Notes: a model not told the origin generated them from the letters alone. A DNA stretch of 64,000 nucleotides from Janthinobacterium sp. J1-1 (GCF_030944405.1 NZ_CP132340.1:1-64000); one strand, 5' to 3'. Shown: positions 1 through 9,940, numbered from the stretch's first letter. Numbers and translations are program-made.

Positions 1-708
1 ATGACATTCATTCGCAGACATTTATATGGCAACAGTCGGTGGTGGGTAGTAGGCACCTTGATGATGCTGCTGAGTGCGAGCGCTTTCGCTCACGGGGTAT
101 CGGAGTCGGATAAGAGCTTCCTGCAAGGGAGCACCGGTGTCCAATTCCTGCCGTTCATGTACTTGGGCGCTAAGCACATGGTGACCGGGTACGACCATCT
201 TTTGTTCCTTTGTGGGGTTATTTTCTTCCTGTACAGGATGAAGGATATCGGCTTGTATGTGACCTTGTTCGCCGTTGGGCACAGCACCACATTGCTGATG
301 GGCGTCTTGAACGGATGGCATATCAATGCTTACTTCGTCGACGCGATAATCGGACTCTCAATCGTATATCGAGCATTTGACAACCTCGGAGGGTTCCAGA
401 CGGTTTTTGGAGTTCAACCTAACAAAAAAGCGGCGGTCCTAATTTTCGGATTTTTCCATGGCCTCGGCCTCGCAACCAAGCTACAGGACTTCGCACTGTC
501 ACCCGATGGACTGATTCCGAATATGGTTGCATTCAATATCGGCGTCGAGATAGGGCAGCTGCTAGCGCTGAGTCTAATTTTGATTGGTATGCGCTACTGG
601 CGCTCAACCGTCAGCTTCGCTCGCCACGCGTCACTGAGCAATTTCGTCCTCATGACCGCTGGCTTCATGCTGGCAGGATTTCAATTCACAGGTTTTCTTC
701 GTACGTAA
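1..708 (+). CDS. HupE/UreJ-type membrane protein
   Basis: A 235-residue membrane protein of the HupE/UreJ_2 family. It has an N-terminal hydrophobic segment ending in SASAFAHG, which looks like a cleavable signal peptide, then about six further hydrophobic segments. The family His motifs are visible: GYDHLLFLCG near residue 63, VGHSTT near 93 and FFHGLGLA near 152. HupE proteins are linked to nickel or other divalent metal uptake, but the substrate here is not known. The ATG lies at the very edge of the window, so a start further upstream cannot be excluded. It is 11 bases before the next gene and probably shares its transcript. Confidence 0.8.
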   Translation: MTFIRRHLYGNSRWWVVGTLMMLLSASAFAHGVSESDKSFLQGSTGVQFLPFMYLGAKHMVTGYDHLLFLCGVIFFLYRMKDIGLYVTLFAVGHSTTLLMGVLNGWHINAYFVDAIIGLSIVYRAFDNLGGFQTVFGVQPNKKAAVLIFGFFHGLGLATKLQDFALSPDGLIPNMVAFNIGVEIGQLLALSLILIGMRYWRSTVSFARHASLSNFVLMTAGFMLAGFQFTGFLRT

Positions 709-719
709 GGACATTTCTC

Positions 720-1358
720 ATGATGCATTCAGCTTTGACCGACACCCACGTGGTGCCAAAACGAGAACTACTGCGGGCAACGCTCATCGCCGCCGTAGTC
801 GCTGCAGTTCTTCTCACAGTTGCCGTGCTGCCGGCCGAGTACGGCATTGACGTAACAGGCTTGGGTAAGGCCATGGGCCTCACGAAATTGCATGCAGCTC
901 CAGAGGCGCCGGTTGTCCAGACTACAAGCCAGGGCGTTTCAGCAGCAACGATTGCGGCAGTGCCAGGCTCAACAGTTTCCGCTCCTGGAGAGGAGCGCGC
1001 GCTGACGATTTCGTCTAGCCCTTCCCTACCGTATCGCGCCGACGACATGGAGGTTACGCTTGCTCCAGGCAAAGGTGTCGAGGTGAAGACGCACTTGGCG
1101 AAGGGAAGCACCCTAATCTACACGTGGAAAACGAAGAATTCGGAGAAGGTGAATCACGACTTCCACGGGGAGCCCGTCAACGCCAAGGAAAACGAATTCG
1201 AAAGCTTCATCCTTGAGAAAGCGGTTAGTGAGTCACGTGGCACGCTCATCGCACCGTTCACTGGAGTGCATGGTTGGTACTGGAAAAACAAGAGTGCAGC
1301 GCCTGTGACAGTGGTACTTCGCGCAAGCGGGTTTTACTCTGACATCTACAAGAAATAG
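720..1358 (+). CDS. Membrane-anchored periplasmic protein, unknown function
   Basis: A 212-residue protein with one membrane segment near residues 20-40 (ATLIAAVVAAVLLTVAVLP) and a long periplasmic part. The C-terminal half (from about residue 100) is a beta-rich domain containing a WKTKNSEKVNHDFHGEP stretch. Similar single-anchor proteins occur next to HupE-like genes in proteobacterial metal islands, so a joint role with the upstream gene is likely. No catalytic motif is recognisable. The start may be the ATG at 720 or at 723. The function is unassigned. Confidence 0.65.
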   Translation: MMHSALTDTHVVPKRELLRATLIAAVVAAVLLTVAVLPAEYGIDVTGLGKAMGLTKLHAAPEAPVVQTTSQGVSAATIAAVPGSTVSAPGEERALTISSSPSLPYRADDMEVTLAPGKGVEVKTHLAKGSTLIYTWKTKNSEKVNHDFHGEPVNAKENEFESFILEKAVSESRGTLIAPFTGVHGWYWKNKSAAPVTVVLRASGFYSDIYKK

Positions 1359-1418
1359 CAGCAACCGGGCACCGGACGCCAGGCCCGCTAACTGGCATCC
1401 AAATTTCAAAGGTAAATT

Positions 1419-1799
1419 GTGAAGAAATTTAACAAGTTAGTCATTTCGTTGGCAATTGCTTCGTCCGCAGCTGTGCATGGATTGTCGATGGCTCATCCTG
1501 AGCACGACGAACCTACTCCAAAGGTCCAGCACGCTGAAGTGAAGGCTGGAGTCTCTGGCAGCGGGAAAAATACGAAGGTCCACTTCACTAAAGGGACCGA
1601 ACCCGTGTCGACAGCGGGCGCCTCAGGCACCCTAACGTTGTTGGGTACGAAGAGCAAAGCGTCATATCCGCTTGTCCCTGCCTCAAACAATACAATGACG
1701 TCAGATGGATTGAAGAAACTCGCAAAGGGAAATCGCGCCCAAGTGCAAGTCACTTTTGCTGACAAAACGACACTGACTACTGAGGTGACTGCACAGTAA
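1419..1799 (+). CDS. Small secreted protein next to hupE-like genes
   Basis: A 126-residue predicted periplasmic protein. The GTG start is supported by a following Lys-Lys-Phe and a hydrophobic signal peptide ending near MAHPEHDE (residue 25). The mature N-terminus contains a short His/Asp/Glu-rich stretch (HPEHDE) that could touch metal, but this is only a suggestion. The remainder is a small Thr/Lys-rich beta-type domain. It follows the anchored protein by 60 bases and is probably the third gene of the set. I recognise no named family. Confidence 0.6.
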   Translation: MKKFNKLVISLAIASSAAVHGLSMAHPEHDEPTPKVQHAEVKAGVSGSGKNTKVHFTKGTEPVSTAGASGTLTLLGTKSKASYPLVPASNNTMTSDGLKKLAKGNRAQVQVTFADKTTLTTEVTAQ

Positions 1800-1987
1800 T
1801 CGCACCACAGCCGGGGCTGCTGCACTGAGCTGCGGCACCCGGTTTCCCTCTAGGGAATAGCTCAAACAGTAGAATGACGTGCATTTGCTGTGCCTTCGTC
1901 GAATATCAAACAGCTGAGCCGTTCGACTCGCGCATTTACATGTGACCTTAGAACGTTGCTGTAGACTTTAGAAAATCCAAGGAAAGC

Positions 1988-2674
1988 ATGAGAATCCTCA
2001 TCATTGAAGACAACCCGGACATTCTTGCAAACCTGTTCGGGTTCCTCGAGCCTCGAGGCCACACGCTCGACTGCGCAACTAATGGCTTTGCTGGCCTGTC
2101 ATTCGCAGCAGAGGGTACGTACGACGCCATCGTTCTGGACGTCATGCTGCCTGGGCTAAACGGCGTCGACCTATGTCGTCGACTGCGAACCGAAATGAAC
2201 AACGCGACGCCTGTGCTGATGTTGACAGCACGTGATACGCTTGAAGACAAGGTCAACGGTTTCACAAGCGGCGCCGATGATTATTTGGTGAAGCCGTTCT
2301 CCCTCGTAGAACTAGAGGTACGCCTTCAAGCCCTTGTGCGGCGCGCCAAGGGGCTTAGCGAAACGTCGACCTTGGTAGTCGGAGACCTTCGTTTTGATTG
2401 TAAGAGTTTTCATGCCACCAGGGCAGGTAGACCACTTAACCTGACAAAGACAGGATTCATCATACTAGGGTGTTTGATGCGCGCTTCGCCAGCAGTTGTA
2501 TCTCGAGAGGAGCTTGAGTACGCAATCTGGGGCGACAACCGGCCGCAGAGTGACGCGTTACGCACCCATATTCACGCATTGCGGCAGACTCTCGATAAAT
2601 CGGAAACAGCACCGATGTTGCAGACGGTATCTGGTATCGGCTTTAAACTAATAGTAAATAATGAAACCCTTTAA
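1988..2674 (+). CDS. OmpR-family response regulator
   Basis: A 228-residue two-domain regulator. The receiver domain carries the acidic pair in IIEDN (residues 7-8), the phospho-acceptor Asp51 in VLDVMLPG and Lys102 in LVKPF. A winged-helix DNA-binding domain fills the C-terminal 100 residues (RTHIHALRQTLDK, GIGFKL). Its end overlaps the start of the kinase gene by 14 bases, so the two are translationally coupled. It stands directly before an eptA-type gene, so a PmrA/BasR-like role in lipid A modification is a reasonable inference. Its target sites are not proven. Confidence 0.9.
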   Translation: MRILIIEDNPDILANLFGFLEPRGHTLDCATNGFAGLSFAAEGTYDAIVLDVMLPGLNGVDLCRRLRTEMNNATPVLMLTARDTLEDKVNGFTSGADDYLVKPFSLVELEVRLQALVRRAKGLSETSTLVVGDLRFDCKSFHATRAGRPLNLTKTGFIILGCLMRASPAVVSREELEYAIWGDNRPQSDALRTHIHALRQTLDKSETAPMLQTVSGIGFKLIVNNETL

Positions 2675-3911
2675 GTCTATTGGCCGGCAAATTATCGGCG
2701 CGTACCTTCTCTTTACTGCAGCCTGTTGTTTGCTTTTCATTACTATTGGAGCATTTGTCATCGAAGGCATTGAAGTCAGGCTTGTTGACGACCGTTTGAA
2801 AGAAGTCGCCGCATGGGCTGCCCCTAGGTATGTTGGTGGCTTGCCAGTCGAAATGCCGTCGGGATTAAGCTTCCATCATGGCGAAGGCATCCCCACTTCA
2901 CTGCGAGCTCTTCCAGAGGGCGTTCAAGAAGCTATTGTCGACGGCATTGAGCTGCACGTATTTGGGGGGCACACGTCGGCGGGACCATTCGTCGTAATCG
3001 ACCATGCATCAGACTACGAAAATGTCGAGAAAGCCGTCTACTCATTAATCCTGACCTCCTTCATCGGCTTCCTTGGATTTTCGTTGCTATTAGGCCGCTA
3101 TATGGCACGCCGATTTGTTTCGCCAATTACTAGCCTGTCTCTGGCAGTTGCCGAAAAGCAACCTCATCTTCCCCTTTTACAAGAAAATAACGAGCTCGGC
3201 GCGCTCGCGAGAGCTTTCGATGCTTATGCCAAGGAGATGAAGCACTACCTCGACCGCGAGCGATTCTTTACTGGCGATGTCAGCCATGAACTCCGAACAC
3301 CGCTTACGATTATTCGCGGCGCTGTAGAAATTCTTTCTTTAGAAACGATAAAACACCCGGCAATGCAGGCGCCAGTCGAAAGAATCAATAGAGCAATTGA
3401 AGACGCGTCGCAGAGCGTCAACGTTTTGCTGATGCTTGCGCGCGCGCCGAATCTCATCGAATCATCTGAGATTTCTGTCGGTGCTCTAGCCCAAGCTCAA
3501 GTTGAACAGTACCAATTTTTGGTGCGTGACAAACCGGTCAAACTGACATTCGCCGGAGGTGACTTTAGACTCAAAGTCCCGGCTAAGCTCCTCGAGTCGG
3601 CCTTGGGCAACCTCATCCGAAACGCATGCTTGTACACCGACCGCGGCACCGTAGCTGTCGAAATCACCGGATATAAAATTCAAGTCCACGACACAGGCGC
3701 TGGTCTGCCAGATGCCGTTATGGCAATGCTGCTAGACGAACAAACTGGAAGCTATGTGGGCTCTGAAGGTACAGGATTAGGGCTTGCACTAGTCAAACGC
3801 ATTTGCGAATACATAGGGTCGACACTCCGCGTTGTATCAAAGTCAGACCAGGGCTCGGTCATCGAAATCGACTGCTCAACTGCCCAGAGCACGGCCCTCA
3901 CAAAATCCTAA
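2661..3911 (+). CDS. Two-component sensor histidine kinase
   Basis: A 416-residue membrane kinase. Two membrane segments (about residues 12-34 and 126-146) enclose a short periplasmic sensor loop of roughly 90 residues. The H-box FTGDVSHELRTPL places the phosphorylated His at residue 209. The ATPase domain shows the N-box (LGNLIRNAC), HDTGAGLPD and GTGLGLALVKRI. The gene overlaps the response regulator and is the obvious partner. The signal sensed is not evident. The neighbouring metal and eptA genes point to metal ions or cationic peptides. Confidence 0.9.
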   Translation: MKPFKSIGRQIIGAYLLFTAACCLLFITIGAFVIEGIEVRLVDDRLKEVAAWAAPRYVGGLPVEMPSGLSFHHGEGIPTSLRALPEGVQEAIVDGIELHVFGGHTSAGPFVVIDHASDYENVEKAVYSLILTSFIGFLGFSLLLGRYMARRFVSPITSLSLAVAEKQPHLPLLQENNELGALARAFDAYAKEMKHYLDRERFFTGDVSHELRTPLTIIRGAVEILSLETIKHPAMQAPVERINRAIEDASQSVNVLLMLARAPNLIESSEISVGALAQAQVEQYQFLVRDKPVKLTFAGGDFRLKVPAKLLESALGNLIRNACLYTDRGTVAVEITGYKIQVHDTGAGLPDAVMAMLLDEQTGSYVGSEGTGLGLALVKRICEYIGSTLRVVSKSDQGSVIEIDCSTAQSTALTKS

Positions 3912-4017
3912 CATCTCAGTAACACAGTCTTCACTGACCGAAACGTAGTCTTAGCTTGCTGCACATCCTGTAGCAGCAGTGCAGAGCTCCTGCACAGGAC
4001 TACTTTCGGACTAAAAA

Positions 4018-5658
4018 GTGAAGTTAAGTTTAAGCCGTAACCTCCCGAGCGTCATATTACCGCCCTTAGCGGCGTCTTTCCTCCTAATCGCCTACAATTC
4101 CGCGTTTTGGAATTCGTTCGTTCGTGCCACCGGAGGCCTGGGGTGGTCGCAGCTCCCGCTGCAGATAGGAATGTTTTTTCTTATCGCATTTGTCTTTACG
4201 GCCTGCCTAGCTCTCGTCAACTTCAAGTACGTATTCAAGACCGTCCTAATATTCCTGTTCGTTGCCACCTCGGCTGCGAGTTACTTCATGAACCAGTATG
4301 GCACTGCCATTGACTGGTCAATGGTCCAAAACGTCGCAGAAACAGATGCGCGTGAAGGGATGGAGCTCCTTACATGGAAAATGACATTCACGGTTACCTT
4401 ACTTGGGATTCTACCCTCAGTTGTTTTGGGTTACAGCAAGGTCCAGTATCCGCCTATTAAAGGTCATCTAGCCCAAATTCTCGGTAGCGTCCTCGCTTCC
4501 CTCGTTCTAGCGGGAGTACTCCTCTTCCTGCTATACAAAGGACTGGCCTCGCCGTTGCGCGAGCATCGCGAACTGCGATTTCTCCTTACGCCAACAAATT
4601 ATATACAAGCGGTTAATGGATATTTCAAACGCAAGTGGGCGTCTCCAGTTGTTGTCTCCCCATTAGGAACCGATGCTAGTAAAGGAGTTCTATGGGCTAA
4701 GAGCTCCCGGAGAACAGTAACCGTCATCATCGTTGGCGAAACCGCCCGTTCGATGAATTTCTCACTCAACGGATATTCTCGCCAAACCAATCCACTGCTC
4801 GCAAATCAGCAAGGGTTGCTCAACTTTACCCAAGTGCAGTCCTGCGGAACTGCAACCGCCGTATCGGTCCCTTGTGTCTTTTCCGCATTGGGACGTCATC
4901 AGTACTCTAGTGCGAAAGCCCAAGGCCAGGAAGGCTTACTTGATGTGTTCAAACATGCCGGCTTCGATGTTCGGTGGCGCGACAACAACTCCGGATGCAA
5001 GGGCGTATGTGACCGTATTCAGTTCGAGGACCTTTCCAAGCCTTCTCTAGGAGACCCTCTCTGTAACACTGAGGAGTGCTATGACGAAAAGCTATTGAGA
5101 GATTTGCCGGAACTTATACGGAGCGCCACTAAAGACTTGGTCATTGTGCTCCATCAGAAGGGTAGCCATGGGCCGGCTTACTCGAAGCGGTATCCGAAAG
5201 AATTTGCGAAATTCGCGCCCGTGTGCGAAACCAGCGAGCTCGCCAAATGCTCTACCGAATCAATTGTAGCGGCATATGACAACACCATCCTCTACACCGA
5301 CTTCATCATTAGTAAGGCGATTTCCATTCTCGAGAAAAGTAATACCGAGGATGGTGTAGACACGGCGCTCATGTATTTTTCGGACCACGGAGAGTCACTT
5401 GGCGAAAAAAATATGTATCTGCATGGTGCGCCGTACGTTATATCGCCGGACGAACAACGACATGTTCCTCTCATGTTGTGGCTCTCTGACAGTTTCCAAA
5501 CCAGATTCCGTATCGATACACGCTGCCTTGCTGCACGTAGAGACCAAGAATTTTCGCATGACAACGTATTTCATTCGGCGTTGGGGATGCTAGCCATAAA
5601 TACTGCTGTGTACAACCCGAAGTTGGATATTTTCAATGCGTGCAAACATGAGCAGTAA
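4018..5658 (+). CDS. eptA: Lipid A phosphoethanolamine transferase (EptA/MCR-type)
   Basis: A 546-residue inner-membrane enzyme that moves phosphoethanolamine from phosphatidylethanolamine to lipid A, which lowers surface negative charge. Five membrane segments fill the first 170 residues. The periplasmic sulfatase-fold domain has the nucleophile Thr242 in VGETARSMNFSLNGY and the metal ligands Asp456-His457 in SDHGESLGE, plus several Cys typical of the family's disulfides. The GTG start is the first one giving the complete N-terminal helix. It overlaps the PAP2 gene by 23 bases. Length and motifs fit the EptA/MCR family. A clinical resistance phenotype cannot be deduced. Confidence 0.9.
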   Translation: MKLSLSRNLPSVILPPLAASFLLIAYNSAFWNSFVRATGGLGWSQLPLQIGMFFLIAFVFTACLALVNFKYVFKTVLIFLFVATSAASYFMNQYGTAIDWSMVQNVAETDAREGMELLTWKMTFTVTLLGILPSVVLGYSKVQYPPIKGHLAQILGSVLASLVLAGVLLFLLYKGLASPLREHRELRFLLTPTNYIQAVNGYFKRKWASPVVVSPLGTDASKGVLWAKSSRRTVTVIIVGETARSMNFSLNGYSRQTNPLLANQQGLLNFTQVQSCGTATAVSVPCVFSALGRHQYSSAKAQGQEGLLDVFKHAGFDVRWRDNNSGCKGVCDRIQFEDLSKPSLGDPLCNTEECYDEKLLRDLPELIRSATKDLVIVLHQKGSHGPAYSKRYPKEFAKFAPVCETSELAKCSTESIVAAYDNTILYTDFIISKAISILEKSNTEDGVDTALMYFSDHGESLGEKNMYLHGAPYVISPDEQRHVPLMLWLSDSFQTRFRIDTRCLAARRDQEFSHDNVFHSALGMLAINTAVYNPKLDIFNACKHEQ

Positions 5659-6448
5659 GCACAGATGGTCGTCTAAGTTGTCCTCGAAGGCAGGCTTATC
5701 CCTAGCTGCCCAGGAACAATGGCGTCAAACGTGTACTGGCATCGCTTTAACGTTGTTAATTACCCCGTTTTTGCTGAGTCTAATCGCATTGGTGACCGAC
5801 TGGGACCTGCAACTTGCTGACAGTGCATTTAACTTCACGACTAATACCTTTCCTCTGCGTCACGCTTGGCTTACAGAAGAATTCAACCACGTCATTTTGA
5901 AGCGAGTACTTACCGTAGCCGCGGTTGGATTTTTGCTACTGGTGATTTGGGACTTCATCTCGCCGCGAAAGTGGTCATGGATTCGCAGGTTTCAATTTCG
6001 AGTCGTTGCATTGTCCGCCATTTCCATCCCTGCGGCAATCAGCCTCATTAAGCTGCAAAGTGACTCGCATTGCCCGTGGGACCTCCAGCGTTATGGAGGA
6101 ACAGAACCGTATGTACGGCTTTTTGAGAGCCTACCCGCTGAAGTATCAGCTGGTCAGTGCATGCCGGCGGGTCATGCCTCGAGCGCACTATGGTTAATCT
6201 CGCTCTCTATTTTCTTCGTGCCCTATCGCGTCAAATCGGCAGTTAGTAGTCTGGTCATCTTTATGACGCTTGGGTTAGTTGTCGGCTGGATGCAGCAGCT
6301 GCGTGGAGCTCACTTCATGACCCACACATTGTGGTCAATGTGGATATCCCTTGTGACATTGACGATTATTGTATTGGCACTGGATAGATGGCCGGAACGT
6401 CAACCCGCAGTGAATCAAGCAAATCTAACAAAAGGACAACATGGTTGA
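5636..6448 (+). CDS. PAP2-family lipid phosphatase
   Basis: A 270-residue membrane protein with about six hydrophobic segments and the PAP2 signature: KLQSDSHCPWD near residue 145, PAGHASSALW near 181 and LRGAHFMTHTLWS near 222, giving the catalytic His residues. It probably removes phosphate from a lipid substrate such as lipid A 1-phosphate or undecaprenyl pyrophosphate. It sits between eptA and dedA with overlaps on both sides, so it belongs to one envelope-modification operon. The ATG at 5648 is an alternative start. A decayed homologue lies at 49922-50596. Confidence 0.85.
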   Translation: MRANMSSKHRWSSKLSSKAGLSLAAQEQWRQTCTGIALTLLITPFLLSLIALVTDWDLQLADSAFNFTTNTFPLRHAWLTEEFNHVILKRVLTVAAVGFLLLVIWDFISPRKWSWIRRFQFRVVALSAISIPAAISLIKLQSDSHCPWDLQRYGGTEPYVRLFESLPAEVSAGQCMPAGHASSALWLISLSIFFVPYRVKSAVSSLVIFMTLGLVVGWMQQLRGAHFMTHTLWSMWISLVTLTIIVLALDRWPERQPAVNQANLTKGQHG

Positions 6449-6596
6449 CTTTATCGTTGAGTTCCTCTCGAGCACAGGATATATCGGCGTCTTCTTGCTA
6501 ATGGCGCTTGAGAACATATTCCCGCCTATTCCATCAGAAATGATAATGCCATTTGCTGGCTTCGTAGCTTCGAAAGGCGAGTTGAATGTTATTGGA
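6441..6596 (+). pseudogene. DedA-family membrane protein, 5' fragment
   Basis: The first 52 residues of a DedA protein (GYIGVFLLMALENIFPPIPSE, FAGFVASKGELNVIG) are intact, including the family's ENIFPPIPSE motif. The gene then runs into the left end of an IS21-type element at 6597 and stops in IS sequence at 6653. Its 3' part does not reappear on the far side of the IS at 8996. DedA proteins are undecaprenyl-phosphate/lipid flippases, and some contribute to polymyxin resistance, which fits the eptA-pap2 context. This copy cannot be functional. Confidence 0.85.
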
Positions 6597-6626
6597 TGTC
6601 AATCAGCGTCGAAAACTTTCCACCTT

Positions 6627-7394
6627 TCAGCGTCCAATATTTTCCACTTTTGAGGGCCGCTGAGCGCGGCCTTTACGCTGTTTGAATCGGTAGGAGTCGT
6701 TGCCGGTCTCCAGGATGTCGCAATGATGCGTGACGCGGTCGAGCAAGGCCGTTGTCATCTTGGCGTCGCCAAAGACCTGTACCCACTCGCCAAACGACAG
6801 ATTGGTGGTGATGATCAGGGACGTCTTCTCGTACAACTGGCTGACCAAGTGAAACAACAGGGCGCCACTCGATGGCGGAAACGGCAAATAGCCCAATTCA
6901 TCGAGAATGACGGCGTCCACCAAGCACAGCTGCTTGGCCAGGTTGCCGACCTTGCCGAGCGCCTTCTCTCGCTCTAGCAGATTCACCAGATCGACGGCAT
7001 TGAAGAAGCGCACGCGCTTGGATTGATGGATGGCGGCCACACCGATTGCCGTGGCCAAGTGCGTTTTCCCCGTGCCGGTGCCGCCGACCAGAATCAGGTT
7101 GTGCGCCGTTTCCATAAATGCCGCCGTAGCCAGTTGTTCCAGCAGCGCTTGCGCGAGCGGCGTCTCGTTCCAGTCGATGCCGAGCAAGTCGCGGTGGATG
7201 GGGAAGCGGGCCGATTTGAGCTGGTAGCGCAGGCTCTTGAGTTGCCGGTCGGTTTGCTCGGCGGCGAGCATGCGTTCGAGCCAGAGTTCCGGCCGGTGGG
7301 CTTGTTTGGGCTTTTCGGCCTGCAGTTCATTCCAGGCGGTGGCCATGCCATAGAGATGCAGGGCCTTCAGTTGATTCAATAGGTCAATGGACAT
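6627..7394 (-). CDS. istB: IS21 transposition helper ATPase IstB
   Basis: A 255-residue AAA+ ATPase that helps IstA in target selection. Walker A is [11 protein letters not shown] and Walker B is AVILDELGY. The ATG at 7394 (MSIDLLNQL) overlaps the end of istA by 11 bases, which is the usual translational coupling in IS21 elements. A longer frame starting at 7418 is less likely. Confidence 0.9.
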   Translation of the reverse strand: MSIDLLNQLKALHLYGMATAWNELQAEKPKQAHRPELWLERMLAAEQTDRQLKSLRYQLKSARFPIHRDLLGIDWNETPLAQALLEQLATAAFMETAHNLILVGGTGTGKTHLATAIGVAAIHQSKRVRFFNAVDLVNLLEREKALGKVGNLAKQLCLVDAVILDELGYLPFPPSSGALLFHLVSQLYEKTSLIITTNLSFGEWVQVFGDAKMTTALLDRVTHHCDILETGNDSYRFKQRKGRAQRPSKVENIGR

Positions 7395-8892
7395 TGGTCG
7401 ATCCCAGCAGGTAGTCATACCGCTGGCAATTGGCCAGTGGCTCCATCGTCAGTGCGATACCATCGGGCACGGCGATGGCCGCTGCCGGCAGATGGGGCGC
7501 GATGAGCCGGCGCAATTCGTTCATCACGACGGGGGCGCTGACGATGCCGCACTCCAATGCCAGTTCGCAGGCCACCGTCAGGGCATCAAGGCCAGCCTCG
7601 CCAGCGAGCATCAGCAATTCGACGAAAGCGCGGTCGCCCTTGGGCTGCTTGAGAATCCGGTCGCGCACCAGTTGTATCGGCTTGGGCAACTCCCATGCGA
7701 TGAAGGGGGCGCCATTGCGCAGCGCGCCCGGTTTCTTTTCAAGCACCGGCAGGTAGTGCCAGGGATCACAGATCAACTGGTCGCGGCCATAGCGACGGGG
7801 GTGCGCGGCGATCAGCTCGCCGTCGGCGACGACGTGGACGTGATCGGCCGTTCTGCGCACCGATACGGCCTGGCCGGCGGCGCTGGCGGGAACGCTGTAG
7901 CGGTTGCGGTCGACCCGCACCAGGCAGGTCGACGAGACGCGCATCATATCCTCGACGTAGCCATCGAACGTGGCCGTGACTGGCCGCAGCAGCGGCTGTT
8001 CGTCGGCAAAGCAGGCGGCAATGGTGCGCTCGCTTTGCGTTGGGTGCAGACGTTGCGCCAACTCCCGGCAGCGCTGTGCCAGCCAGTCATTGAGTTCGGC
8101 GAAGGATGCGAAGCGGGCCAGCGGCGTGAACAGCCACTCGCGCACATTGCCGACCTGATTCTCGACCTGACCTTTCTCCCAGCCCGAGGCCGGCGTGCAG
8201 GCGACCGGCTCAAACAGGTAGTGATTGGCCAGGCACAGGAAGCGGCGATTAAATTTGCGCTCCTTGCCGCTGAAGATGGCGTCGACGACGGTCTTGAGGT
8301 TGTCGTAGATGAGTCGGGCCGGCACACCGCCAAAGAAGGCGAAAGCCCGGTTGTGCGCCTCCAGCACCATCTCCTGGGTTTCGCGCGGGTACGCGACGAC
8401 GAACATCTGGCGGCTGTAGGTCAACCGGAAATGGGCCACCTTGATCGTTTGCAGCACGCCAGCCAACTCGACCTGCTCGTGGCTCCAGTCGAATTGGCAG
8501 GCATCACCACGCGCGAACTCCAGCGGGATAAATGCTTCCGTCAGTTTGGGGCCATGGTGGCTGGCCTTCCAGCGTTTTACAAACCGTTGAACGCTATCGT
8601 AAGCACCGCCGTAGCCCAGCTCCTGCAAGCCCTCGTAGAGACGATGGGCAGAACGGCGGCGCGGCCTCGGCAACTTTGCCTCCAGTTCCAGCCACTGCGT
8701 CAGCTGTGCCTCGAATTGCCCCAGCTTGGGCGAGACCGGTTGCACCCGTGCATAGCGAGGTTCCTCTACCGTCTTCAGATGCCGGCGTACCGTTGGCCGC
8801 GAGATTCCCATCTCCCTGGCGATGGCGGAAATCGTCTGCTTCTGGACCAGATGGCGCCGGCGGATTTCGTAAATGATGTCCATGTGAAACAC
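7384..8892 (-). CDS. istA: IS21 transposase IstA
   Basis: A 502-residue transposase with an N-terminal helix-turn-helix ([21 protein letters not shown], about residues 19-39) and a DDE core: [19 protein letters not shown] and [16 protein letters not shown]. It binds the element ends and catalyses strand transfer with IstB. Length is normal and the frame is open throughout. An ATG at 8883 (MDIIYEIRR) is an alternative start. Confidence 0.9.
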   Translation of the reverse strand: MFHMDIIYEIRRRHLVQKQTISAIAREMGISRPTVRRHLKTVEEPRYARVQPVSPKLGQFEAQLTQWLELEAKLPRPRRRSAHRLYEGLQELGYGGAYDSVQRFVKRWKASHHGPKLTEAFIPLEFARGDACQFDWSHEQVELAGVLQTIKVAHFRLTYSRQMFVVAYPRETQEMVLEAHNRAFAFFGGVPARLIYDNLKTVVDAIFSGKERKFNRRFLCLANHYLFEPVACTPASGWEKGQVENQVGNVREWLFTPLARFASFAELNDWLAQRCRELAQRLHPTQSERTIAACFADEQPLLRPVTATFDGYVEDMMRVSSTCLVRVDRNRYSVPASAAGQAVSVRRTADHVHVVADGELIAAHPRRYGRDQLICDPWHYLPVLEKKPGALRNGAPFIAWELPKPIQLVRDRILKQPKGDRAFVELLMLAGEAGLDALTVACELALECGIVSAPVVMNELRRLIAPHLPAAAIAVPDGIALTMEPLANCQRYDYLLGSTNVH

Positions 8893-8995
8893 TCCAGATA
8901 CCTCCGGCGAAATACCGGATGGTTACATACTGGGGTGGAAACTATTGGACGCTGTTTCCACCCCGAATCTGGAAAGTTTTGCACGCTGTTTGACA

Positions 8996-9940
8996 GCAAT
9001 GTGACGTTTTTTTGCAACGGCAGACAGCCCGTGCGCGTTTCATCCTGCATCCATTCACGCACGGAGAAGGTGCCGGCGTCTGGCAGGTAGCGCCACACAC
9101 CAAGATAAGTGGCAATGATGCCCCGCGTGTTGTTCAGCATCTTGTCGTTGCCCTTGGCACACAGGATGGCGGCAGGCGTGCCGGCCAGCAGTTCGCCCAG
9201 CTCCTTTATGTCGGCCGAACTGACATAGTGCAGCAGCCGCTTTACCGACCGTTCCCCGCGCAGGTGCAGGGTCAAGAGCGTTTCACCGAGCAGCGTTTGT
9301 GCGTAGTGGTGCCACTCTGCGCCTTCCCACGTACCGTCAGGAACAGCGGCTTTTGCAATGCGCTGGCAATCGTAGTCAGCCCGAATTTCAGCGAAGGGCG
9401 ACCAATCGACCGAGCGCCTATCAAACGGGTTAAACAGCACATCACCAGGACGACCGAAGCGAGAGAAGACCCCCCCGGCCGGGTCAGCGATCAAGGCCCG
9501 CTCATTGCGCGCCCGTACAGCCCGCAAAACCCGGTTAATCGCCTGCGTCTTGCCCGCGCCCGTGGTGCCGCTGAAAAGCATGTGCTGCGCTTCCAACATG
9601 CGCGGAACGACCACCCCGCCAATCTCAATATCCACGTCGGCGGGTGCTGCCTTGTCGCCATACATGCGGGCTTGCAGGTTAGAGCCGCCGACCACTTCCG
9701 TGCCCCTGATGACCGTTTCTTGACCGTGGGGCATGTAATTGGCGCGGGCCACCATGTGCGCCCAAATCCGGGTTTGGCAGACCACCGAAACCACCACGAC
9801 GGCCACAGCCCACACGCCGAGCCAGAACCACGTTACCCACGTTGCGGGCGTCTTGCCCTTGATCGTGGTGAACAGGTTGCGGCCAGCATGAAGGCCGAGG
9901 CGGCCAGCAGCAGCAGGGTTAGGGCAAGTGCGGGTTTCAT
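8996..9940 (-). pseudogene. TraD-like conjugative coupling protein, truncated and frameshifted
   Basis: Fragment of a VirD4/TraD-type coupling ATPase, which links relaxosome to the type IV secretion channel. Walker A is visible as FSGTTGAGKTQ, followed by LIADPAGG. The C-terminal half is missing because the IS21 end lies at 8995. The probable N-terminus (MKPALALTLLLLAASAF, ATG at 9940) is in a different frame from the rest. The second membrane segment (WVTWFWLGVWAVAVVVV) resumes near 9890 after what looks like a one-base shift. It is the only conjugation-type gene here besides the short fragment next to it. Confidence 0.7.

Larger units (their letters stand above)
6597..8995 (-). mobile_element. 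IS21-family insertion sequence
   Basis: Complete-looking element of about 2.4 kb with istA and istB in the usual order on the minus strand. The ends match imperfectly: TGTCAATCAGCG on the left and TGTCAAACAGCG read inward from the right, followed on both sides by AAAACTTTCCA and GCGTCCAATA repeats typical of IS21 termini. The flanks (attgga on the left, gcaatg on the right) share no target duplication and belong to unrelated genes, dedA and a traD-like gene. The element therefore marks a rearrangement junction. Confidence 0.85.

Noticed and set aside
7387..9090. Long open frame (567 codons) on the plus strand
   Set aside because: It is the antisense of istA and crosses the IS21 right end. 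Composition reads as a shadow of a high-GC gene.
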